In this document: positions 58,052-64,000 of the stretch, in pieces
How the letters are laid out: the number at the start of each line of letters is the position of its first letter
Position numbering within the stretch: the first letter of the stretch is position 1
Origin: Nonomuraea rhodomycinica
GTDB lineage: Bacteria > Actinomycetota > Actinomycetes > Streptosporangiales > Streptosporangiaceae
NCBI RefSeq assembly: GCF_013363995.1
Contig: NZ_JABWGO010000009.1
Location: 62,001-126,000, forward strand
Direction of reading: 5' to 3'
Length of the DNA stretch: 64,000 bases
The notes under the pieces: model-generated
Databases searched by the model: none
The model's input: the letters and a program-made list of their open reading frames with translations, nothing else
What the model was told of the DNA's origin: nothing
Made by a program: the position numbers and the translations under genes

Positions 58052-58651
58052 TCAGGAGACGGGGTGCGCAGAGGCGCGGGTGTGCGCGGCCATCAGGTGG
58101 TCGATGAGCGCCAGCAGGACGTCGCGCCCCGCCGCCCGGTCGCGGGCGTCGCACAGCACCAGCGGCACCTGCGGGTCGAGGTCGAGCGCCCTGCGGATCT
58201 CCTCCTGCGTCCGGTCCCGTACGCCGTGGAAGCAGTTGACGCCGACGACGAAGGGGATGCCGCGGCTCTCGAAGAAGTCGATCGACGCGAAGCTCACCTC
58301 CAGCCGACGGGTGTCGACCAGGACGACCGCGCCCATCGCCCCGTTGACCAGGTCGTTCCACATGAACCAGAAGCGTTCCTGCCCGGGGGTGCCGAACAGG
58401 TAGAGGACGAGGTCGCCGTTGATGGTGATGCGCCCGAAGTCCAGCGCCACCGTGGTGGTGGACTTTCCGCCCACCCCTTCGAGGTCGTCCACACCGATGC
58501 TGGCGTGGGTCAGGTACTCCTCGGTGCGGAGCGGGGCGACCTCGCTGACCGCGCCGACCAGGGTGGTCTTCCCGACGCCGAAACCACCCGCGATAAGGAT
58601 CTTCACTGCCAGGGGGGCGCGAGCCCCGTGGTCAGAGCTTGCGAAGCCCAT
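58052..58651 (-). CDS. cvnD: CvnD: conservon small GTPase
   Basis: A 199-residue Ras-like ATP/GTP-binding protein. Walker A GGFGVGKTTL (about 22-31), switch GTPGQERFWFMW (DxxG equivalent) and the NKxD-like region VGVNCFHGV. It is the effector GTPase of a Streptomyces-type conservon and may cycle on the membrane in a G-protein-like manner. Overlaps CvnC by 20 bases. Final gene of the four-gene set cvnA-B-C-D. Confidence 0.94.
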   Translation of the reverse strand: MGFASSDHGARAPLAVKILIAGGFGVGKTTLVGAVSEVAPLRTEEYLTHASIGVDDLEGVGGKSTTTVALDFGRITINGDLVLYLFGTPGQERFWFMWNDLVNGAMGAVVLVDTRRLEVSFASIDFFESRGIPFVVGVNCFHGVRDRTQEEIRRALDLDPQVPLVLCDARDRAAGRDVLLALIDHLMAAHTRASAHPVS

Positions 58652-59030
58652 CCCTCACCGCCTCAAGGATTGACATGCCAGGTAAGCCGCCCGCCTGCGC
58701 GAAGGCCAGGGGCGGCCGGGACCGCACGTGACCGGCCTCGATCAGATCACCGATCAGGATCTTGGTCACCGACACCGGGAGGTGCAGCGCGGAGGCGATC
58801 TCGGCGACCGCCAGCGGCTGCTTGCACAGAGCGAGGATGGTGCGGTGCTCCGGTTGCAGCCGGCGCATGCCGGCTGAGTTGTCCGCGGGGGCCTCGGAGA
58901 TCACCGTCACCAGGGTGATCAGCGTGAGGTCGTCCCGCTCCGGAGCGGTTCGCCCGCCGGTGATCGTATAGGGACGGACAAGGGGCTCGTCGGCGTGGTC
59001 GTCGTCGAAGCCCTCCGTCCAGTGCTTCAT
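58632..59030 (-). CDS. cvnC: CvnC: DUF742 protein
   Basis: A 132-residue DUF742 protein with a winged-helix-like core: VRPYTITGGRTAPERDDLTLITLVTV, RRLQPEHRTILALCKQPLAVAEIASALHLPVSVTKILIGDLIEAGHV. In conservons it bridges the kinase-like protein and the GTPase. It starts with an ATGA overlap after cvnB (59027-59030). Its role as a DNA-binding or protein-adaptor unit is unresolved. Cytoplasmic. Confidence 0.94.
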   Translation of the reverse strand: MKHWTEGFDDDHADEPLVRPYTITGGRTAPERDDLTLITLVTVISEAPADNSAGMRRLQPEHRTILALCKQPLAVAEIASALHLPVSVTKILIGDLIEAGHVRSRPPLAFAQAGGLPGMSILEAVRDGLRKL

Positions 59031-59461
59031 CCGCGTCTCCCCGCCTCGTCGGCCGGCGGGGTACGCGCGTCGGTGCCCAGCTTCTGGCCGACCTGCTGGA
59101 TCAGGGTGTGCATCGCGACGCTCATCAGCTCGGCGTCGACCTCCTGGGAGGCGACCACGGCCAGGTGGGTGCCGCGGCCCGCGGCCGTGATGAACAGCCA
59201 CAGCTCGGCCATCTCGATGATGACCTGGTGGACCGGCCCGCCGCTGAACAGCTGCCCCACGCCGCGGGCCAGGCTCTGCTGGCCGGTGGCGATCGCGGCG
59301 AGGCGTTCGGCGTCCGAGCGTTCGATGGTCCGGGAGCGGCTGATCACCAGGCCGTCGTCGGACAGCACGATGGCGTGCCTGGTGCCCGCGACCTGATCGA
59401 CCAGGCCGTCCAGGAGCCAGTCCAGGTCTGTGTCGGTGGCGGTGGTTCGCTGCGTCATCAT
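59027..59461 (-). CDS. cvnB: CvnB: roadblock/LC7-domain protein
   Basis: A 144-residue roadblock/LC7 protein (DLDWLLDGLVDQVAGTRHAIVLSDDGLVISRSRTIERSDAERLAAIATGQQSLARGVG; HQVIIEMAELWLFITAAGRGTHLAVVASQEVDAELMSVAMHTLIQQVG). Such proteins act as GTPase-activating or -scaffolding partners for the MglA-like CvnD. Two tandem ATGs at 59461 and 59458; the first overlaps the cvnA stop. Confidence 0.95.
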   Translation of the reverse strand: MMTQRTTATDTDLDWLLDGLVDQVAGTRHAIVLSDDGLVISRSRTIERSDAERLAAIATGQQSLARGVGQLFSGGPVHQVIIEMAELWLFITAAGRGTHLAVVASQEVDAELMSVAMHTLIQQVGQKLGTDARTPPADEAGRRG

Positions 59462-62022
59462 CGATCTTCCGTCGTAGGGGAAGGGGGCTCGGCGGATCCG
59501 TCCGGCCCCGGCTGGAGGGCGTCGTCACCGGCCCGGCGCCTGCGGGACTGCCTCTGGAAGGCGCCGATCGTGGCGCCGGACCGGGTGGGCTGGTCGCGTA
59601 CGGTCCAGAGGTCCTGCTCGGTCCGCTCCTCCCGGTCCGCGGGGACCTTGAGCTCGGTGACCAGGCTGGCCTGGCGCACCCGCTGGGGCAGCGGCCGGCT
59701 GCCGGGCGGCGCGGGCGCGTCGCCGCGGTCCGGTGATCCGGCGCCGGGCGCCGTGACGTAGGCCATCGCGCGTCCCCGGGAACGAGTCGGCAGCTGCGTG
59801 GTGTCGCGCGGCTTCTCGTAGGGCCCGTCGTAGGGCCTGTCGTGAGGCTTCTCGTCGGGGCTTTCGCCGGGCCTGTCCTGAGGCCCTTCCTGGAACCCTT
59901 CCTGGGACCCTTCCTGCGGCCGGCGCGGACCGGCCGCGCCTTCCTGCGGGTACGGGTGCGGGTGCGGGCCCGTGGGGTCCTGGGGGGCCTCCTCGGGGCG
60001 CGCGGCCGGGCCCGGCACCAGGCGGGGTCGCTCCACCACCAGCGAGTCCGGCAGCAGCACGATGACCCGGGTGCCGCCGAAGGCCGACTGCCGCAGCTCC
60101 ACCTGCAGGCCCAGGCCCGCGGAGAGCCGGGCGACCACGTACAGGCCGAGCCGCACGTCGTCGGCCTGCGCCATCACGTCGAGCTGCGGCGGCGTCCGCA
60201 TGAGGGCGTTGGCGGCGGCGTACTGCTCGGGCTCCATGCCCAGGCCGCGGTCCTCGATCTCCACGGCGATGCCCCGGCTGACCATGGCGGCCCGCACCTC
60301 GACGGGGGTCGGCGGCCTGGAGAAGGCGGTGGCGTTCTCCATGAGCTCCGCCAGGACGTGGACCAGCGCTCCCACGGCGCGCTCGGCCACCCAGGGCTCG
60401 CCCTCGACGTCGATCGTGATCCGCCGGTAGTCCTGGACCTCGCCCTGCGCGGCGCGCAGCACGTCGAGCAGGCGTACGGGCTTGCGCCAGCGGCGCTGCG
60501 GCTGGCCGCCGCCGAGGATCACCAGGTTCTCCTCGTAGCGGCGCAGGCGGGCGGTGAGGTGGTCCAGGTCGAACAGTCCCTCCAGCACCTCGGGGTCCTC
60601 GTACCTGCGTTCCAGCTCGTCCAGCTTCTTCAGCTGGAGACCGATGAGGATCTGGGTGCGGCGGGCGATGCGCTGCAGCATGCGCTGGAATCCGCGGTGC
60701 TGCTCGGCCTGGCGCACGGCGGTGGCGACGGCGCTGCGGCTGGCCATGTTGAGGGCCTGCCCGAGCTCGCCCAGCTCGTCGGGCGTGGGGTCGACCATGT
60801 GTACTTCCGCCTCCACGTCGACGTCCTCGCCGCGCTCCAGCCGGGTGACCACGTCGGGCAGCCGTTCCTGGAGTTCCAGGGCCTCCTGCCGGAGCTGGAG
60901 GATGCGCCGCCGGAGAACGGCGGTGAGACGCCAGCTCGTGATGATCACCAGGGCCAGGGCGAGCACTCCCACGCTGGTGATGCTGATGAAGATCACGAAG
61001 AGCTGTTTGGCGTGACTGTAGCCGATCTTCGCCACGTTTTCGAGCCGGAGGGCGAGCAGGTCCAGCAGCTGGGGGCTGATCGCGTCCACCGAGGAACGCC
61101 ACGTGGAGCCGACCGGGCGCAGCTTCACCTGCTTGTCGTCGGCCCCGCCCCCGGAGGCGACCAGCCGCTCCTCCAGGTCGGCCATGGTCTTCCACGCCTT
61201 GCTGGTCGTCAGCGTCCGGTAGCGGCTCTCGTTGCCGCCGAGACTGGGCACCACCCGGTCCCGCATGAGGTGGTTCCTGGTGCCGGCGGCGTCGGTGACG
61301 AGGGCGTACTCGTCCCGTGTCAGGCGCCCCGCCCCCCAGCCGCGGGCCAGGACGGCGTCCTCACGGCCGATCATGTCGACGACCCAGAAGAGGTCGACCA
61401 GCGTCTGCGCGCCTGTGCTGACCTCGCCGTGGTCGGTACGGCTGAGGGCGGTCAGCAGGCCGAGGTCCGCCTCGATGACGCTGTTGTAGTAGTCGTAGGC
61501 GTTCTGGGCGCTGGACCAGCCGGCGTCCACCGCCCGGCGCTGCTGCTCCAGCAGCCCGAGCGCGCGCTGGGTCCGCGCGATGGCGTCCGTGGTGCCCTCC
61601 GGGCCCTTGGACGTGTCCAGGTTCGCCACCGGGCGGAAGGCGGCCACGGCCTTGTCGGTCTCCGCGCGCTGCTTGGCGAGCTTGTCGCCGGTGTCCTCAC
61701 CGGGCTCGGCCTGGGCCTCCGCGGTGATCCGCCGCTCCCGGTCGAGGTTGAAGAACAGGTTGGCCGCGGGCCGGCCCACGGTGACGGCGGCCAGCTCCAG
61801 CTGGGCCACCTCCGCCTGCCACTGGCTGAACAGCTGGAACATGCCAGAGCCCAGCAGCGGGGCGAAGGTCACGGTCGGCACGACCACGACGATGATCAGC
61901 ACGGTGCGCAGGCGCAGCCGGCGGCGACCGGGCAGCCGCCGCGGCCCGGCTCCGGCGGACTCCGGTAAGCCGTCGCGGCCGGGTTCCGTTCGTCGTCGCC
62001 CGACCCTGCCCAAGCCAGCCAC
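59458..62022 (-). CDS. cvnA: CvnA: nitrate/nitrite-sensor-type histidine kinase-like protein
   Basis: An 854-residue conservon sensor. Cytoplasmic Arg-rich N-terminus, TM1 (about 39-65), extracellular NIT-like helical domain (about 95-320), TM2 (about 344-370), HAMP-like coil, then HATPase (about 530-660): LAELMENATAFSRPPTPV, EDRGLGMEPEQYAAAN and LGLYVVARLSAGLG. The phospho-acceptor His is not obvious, as usual for CvnA. The last about 200 residues are disordered with runs of short repeats (QEGSQEGFQEGPQD; PDEKPHDRPYDGPYEKPRD). GTG at 62022 is chosen; GAGGAG is about 12 bases upstream. Confidence 0.93.
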   Translation of the reverse strand: MAGLGRVGRRRTEPGRDGLPESAGAGPRRLPGRRRLRLRTVLIIVVVVPTVTFAPLLGSGMFQLFSQWQAEVAQLELAAVTVGRPAANLFFNLDRERRITAEAQAEPGEDTGDKLAKQRAETDKAVAAFRPVANLDTSKGPEGTTDAIARTQRALGLLEQQRRAVDAGWSSAQNAYDYYNSVIEADLGLLTALSRTDHGEVSTGAQTLVDLFWVVDMIGREDAVLARGWGAGRLTRDEYALVTDAAGTRNHLMRDRVVPSLGGNESRYRTLTTSKAWKTMADLEERLVASGGGADDKQVKLRPVGSTWRSSVDAISPQLLDLLALRLENVAKIGYSHAKQLFVIFISITSVGVLALALVIITSWRLTAVLRRRILQLRQEALELQERLPDVVTRLERGEDVDVEAEVHMVDPTPDELGELGQALNMASRSAVATAVRQAEQHRGFQRMLQRIARRTQILIGLQLKKLDELERRYEDPEVLEGLFDLDHLTARLRRYEENLVILGGGQPQRRWRKPVRLLDVLRAAQGEVQDYRRITIDVEGEPWVAERAVGALVHVLAELMENATAFSRPPTPVEVRAAMVSRGIAVEIEDRGLGMEPEQYAAANALMRTPPQLDVMAQADDVRLGLYVVARLSAGLGLQVELRQSAFGGTRVIVLLPDSLVVERPRLVPGPAARPEEAPQDPTGPHPHPYPQEGAAGPRRPQEGSQEGFQEGPQDRPGESPDEKPHDRPYDGPYEKPRDTTQLPTRSRGRAMAYVTAPGAGSPDRGDAPAPPGSRPLPQRVRQASLVTELKVPADREERTEQDLWTVRDQPTRSGATIGAFQRQSRRRRAGDDALQPGPDGSAEPPSPTTEDR

Positions 62023-62151
62023 GTGCGGGACACTCTCCTCGGTGCGTTCATCGCGAATATCGCCAAAGTAGGCGATTGGTGCCCGATAGTAGCCACACCA
62101 CACATGACCCGGAAGCCCCAGGTTCCCCGGTAGTACCGTTACGCTTCGACG

Positions 62152-63150
62152 ATGACGGACGTGATCTTCCCTCCCAAGCTGAAGGCGGGCGACGTCGTCC
62201 GCGTCGTGGCGCCGGCCAGGTCCCGCGCGATGGTCATGGAGCACGATCACACGGGCGTCATCGCGTCACGGTTCGCCGAGCTCGGCCTCACGCTCACCTA
62301 CGGCGGCCATGTCGACGAGCGGGACGCGTTCGACTCCTCCAGCGTCGCCTCGCGGGTCGCCGACCTGCACGAGGCGTTCGCCGACCCGTCGGTGGCGGCG
62401 ATCCTGACCGTCATCGGCGGCTACAACTCCAACGAGCTCCTGCCGTACCTGGACTGGGAGCTGATCCGCGCCAACCCGAAGATCCTGTGCGGGTACTCCG
62501 ACATCACCGCCCTGCAGAACGCCGTCCTCGCGCGGACCGGGCTGGTCACCTACTCCGGCCCGCACTGGTCCACGTTCGGGATGCGGGACCACTTCGAGCA
62601 GACCCTGCGCTGGTTCACGTCGGTCCTGTTCGACACCGATCCGGTCGCGCTGACCCCGGCCGCGCACTGGAGCGACGACCTGTGGTTCCTCGACCAGGAC
62701 AAGCGCGAGCAGATCCCCAACGACGGGTGGTGGCCGATGCGGCCCGGCAGCGGCGAGGGCCGCATCGTCGGCGGCAACCTCTGCACGCTGAACCTGCTGC
62801 AGGGCACCCCGTACCTGCCGTCGCTCGACGGCGCGCTGCTGATCGTCGAGGACGACTTCGAGTCGCACCCGGCGACGTTCGCCCGCGACCTGACCTCACT
62901 GCTGCAGCTCCCCGACGCGGCGAACATCCGGGGGCTGGCGATCGGCCGGTTCCAGAAGGCCAGCCGCATGTCCCGCCCGCTGCTGGAACAGATCATCGCC
63001 AACCAGCCGATCCCGGCCGGCGTCCCCGTCCTGGCCAACATCGACGTCGGCCACACCCACCCCTTGGCCACGTTCCCCGTCGGCGGCCGGGGCAGGCTCG
63101 TCGTCGGCGGCGCCGGGACCGACACCGGTCTGACCCTGCTGCGCCACTGA
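62152..63150 (+). CDS. S66-family peptidase, LD-carboxypeptidase/MccF-like
   Basis: A 332-residue cytoplasmic S66 protein. Motifs: DVVRVVAPAR start, GYSDITALQNAVLARTG (nucleophile Ser near 115), PHWSTFGM, GRIVGGNLCTLNLLQGTPY and DVGHTHP (catalytic His near 304). LdcA members trim tetrapeptides in peptidoglycan recycling; MccF members cleave microcin-type nucleotide-peptide antibiotics. The WSTFGMRDHFEQTLRWF segment and the DVGHTHP ending lean to MccF, but no antibiotic cluster is near. Monocistronic, between the conservon and ECF pair 2. Confidence 0.9.
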   Translation: MTDVIFPPKLKAGDVVRVVAPARSRAMVMEHDHTGVIASRFAELGLTLTYGGHVDERDAFDSSSVASRVADLHEAFADPSVAAILTVIGGYNSNELLPYLDWELIRANPKILCGYSDITALQNAVLARTGLVTYSGPHWSTFGMRDHFEQTLRWFTSVLFDTDPVALTPAAHWSDDLWFLDQDKREQIPNDGWWPMRPGSGEGRIVGGNLCTLNLLQGTPYLPSLDGALLIVEDDFESHPATFARDLTSLLQLPDAANIRGLAIGRFQKASRMSRPLLEQIIANQPIPAGVPVLANIDVGHTHPLATFPVGGRGRLVVGGAGTDTGLTLLRH

Positions 63151-63276
63151 CCTCGACGGCTTGCGTCCTTCGAGCGGTATCGGCCCGGCGTGAACTCTTC
63201 GGCGGTGCAGCGGTAAGTACAGGCGAATCTGCCCGCCTGCCGCACCTCGGCACCGCGTGAAGGAGCTGACCAGTCC

Positions 63277-63843
63277 ATGGCCAGACCGGCGACAGCCGAG
63301 GCCTCCGACGCCGATCTGATCGGCCGGTCGTTCGAGGAGCCGGAGGCGTTCGCCGCCGTGTTCGACCGGCACGCGCCGGCCCTGCACCGCTACGCGGCCC
63401 GCAGGCTCGGGCCCGACGCGGCCGAGGACGTGGTGTCCGAGACGTTCCTTGCGGCGTTCGAGCACCGGCACCGCTACCAGTCCGGCCAGGCCGACGCCCG
63501 GCCCTGGTTGTACGGCATCGCCTCGAACGTGATCGGCAAACGGCGGCGGCGCGAGGTGGCCCGCTACCGCGCGTACGTGCGCGGCGGTGTGGACCCCGCG
63601 GAGATCGTCGGCGGGCCGGTGGAGGACGGCGTGGGCACGCTCGCGGTCAACAGGCCGCTGGTGGCCGCTCTGGCCGGGTTGCGCACCGGTGACCGGGACG
63701 TGCTGCTGCTGGTGGCGTGGGCGGAGCTGACGTACGAGGAGGTGGCCGAGGCGCTGGACGTCCCGGTCGGGACCGTGCGGTCCCGGCTCAACCGGGCGCG
63801 CAGGAAGGTCCGCCAGGCGCTGGAAGGAGCGAACCATGGATGA
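63277..63843 (+). CDS. ECF-family RNA polymerase sigma factor (pair 2)
   Basis: A 188-residue ECF sigma factor. Region 2: EPEAFAAVFDRHAPALHRYAARRLGPDAAEDVVSETFLAAF and PWLYGIASNVIGKRRRR. Region 4: LRTGDRDVLLLVAWAELTYEEVAEALDVPVGTVRSRLNRARRKVRQAL. It shares the PWLYGIA and GTVxSRLNRARxxxRxAL phrases with the sigma factor at 51.5 kb. AAGGAG precedes ATG 63277. The stop overlaps the next start by 8 bases, the same overlap as in pair 1. Confidence 0.94.
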   Translation: MARPATAEASDADLIGRSFEEPEAFAAVFDRHAPALHRYAARRLGPDAAEDVVSETFLAAFEHRHRYQSGQADARPWLYGIASNVIGKRRRREVARYRAYVRGGVDPAEIVGGPVEDGVGTLAVNRPLVAALAGLRTGDRDVLLLVAWAELTYEEVAEALDVPVGTVRSRLNRARRKVRQALEGANHG

Positions 63844-64000
63844 GATGGCGGAGCTCGCCCGGCTGTGGGCGGAGGTCCCCGAGGCGACCGAGCGCGACCT
63901 GGCCGGCTCCCGTGCCGTCCTGGCGTCCCGGTTCGACCGTCCCCGCCGCGGGTGGCGTGGGGCGCTCGCGTCCCGGTCGGACCGTCCCCGCCGCGGGTGG
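63836..64000 (+). CDS. 5' end of a CU044_5270-type partner gene, cut by the window edge
   Basis: The first 55 codons of the gene that follows the ECF sigma gene with an 8-base overlap. MDEMAELARLWAEVPEATERDLAGSRAVLASRF matches the start of the pair 1 partner in layout (short acidic head, then Arg-rich stretch before a membrane helix). GGAAGGAG precedes ATG 63836. The rest lies beyond the window. It contains a 33-base tandem duplication. Confidence 0.8.
   Translation, partial: MDEMAELARLWAEVPEATERDLAGSRAVLASRFDRPRRGWRGALASRSDRPRRGW
63923..64000 (+). repeat. 33-bp direct repeat at the window end
   Basis: 63923-63955 and 63968-64000 are the same 33 bases with two mismatches (GTTCGA versus GTCGGA), giving the peptide RFDRPRRGW and again RSDRPRRGW with period 45. 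It may continue past the end. Confidence 0.85.

Noticed and set aside
60001..61195. Second frame inside cvnA
   Set aside because: Overlapping frame of Arg/Pro-rich text without a start or domain; shadow of cvnA.

Overview
The window is a high-GC (roughly 70%+ by eye) actinobacterial chromosome segment. The gene families point to the Streptosporangiales, most likely Nonomuraea or a close relative. The clues are a conservon, ECF sigma/CU044_5270 pairs, many two-component systems, a class E sortase and frequent 4-nt ATGA gene overlaps. This taxonomic call is inference. I see no insertion sequence, prophage, CRISPR array or biosynthetic cluster. The middle (about 18.3-31.1 kb) has the gene set that lies near oriC in Mycobacterium tuberculosis and Streptomyces: tRNA-Leu, fhaA, fhaB, pstP, rodA, pbpA, pknA, pknB, then pabA, a 52-residue membrane protein, a sortase, crgA, a rhomboid protease and a cyclophilin. 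The window is therefore probably origin-proximal.

Layout. 0-4.6 kb: signalling ATPase, PAS/GAF histidine kinase, ogt, and a CytX-type HMP (hydroxymethylpyrimidine) permease behind a TPP riboswitch. 4.7-8.8 kb: a three-gene operon (beta-propeller protein, NmrA-like protein, MFS exporter) divergent from a LysR regulator. 8.8-11.9 kb: GNAT, rhodanese, HxlR, Fpg/Nei and TenA, all leftward. 11.9-16.6 kb: GPP34 protein, LCP cell-wall ligase, and two CNNM/CorC membrane proteins behind a structured leader. 16.8-18.1 kb: a secreted I36-like protein and a lipoprotein. 18.3-31.1 kb: the cell-wall growth and division Ser/Thr-kinase cluster. 31-40 kb: unknown exported proteins, an OmpR-type two-component system with internal tandem repeats, PadR/SRPBCC, an MBL hydrolase and a NarL-type two-component system. 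40-50 kb: accessory metabolism and repair, including an aberrant Ada-AlkA fusion, a P450, DUF72, DUF4291 and a TetX-like flavoprotein divergent from a TetR regulator. 50-64 kb: M23 peptidase, ECF sigma/CU044_5270 pair 1, lipoproteins, a decayed P450, a second NarL-type system, a CvnDCBA conservon, an S66 peptidase and ECF pair 2, which runs off the end.

How the genes work together. PknA/PknB, opposed by PstP and read by the FHA proteins, control RodA/PbpA peptidoglycan synthesis and CrgA-dependent division; LCP, sortase and M23 proteins act on the same envelope. CytX and TenA form an HMP salvage route. Three alkylation or oxidation repair genes (ogt, Fpg/Nei, Ada-AlkA) are scattered through the window. 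Many regulators have a visible inverted or direct repeat next to their start (LysR, HxlR, PadR, TetR, OmpR-type), so the local regulatory circuits can be predicted in detail.

Best candidates for new biology: the leader before the CNNM pair, with mutually exclusive helices around a palindromic start codon; the repeat-expanded OmpR-system kinase with an 18-bp hairpin near its start; the Ada-AlkA protein whose helix-hairpin-helix glycines are gone; and the paired ECF/CU044_5270 cassettes.
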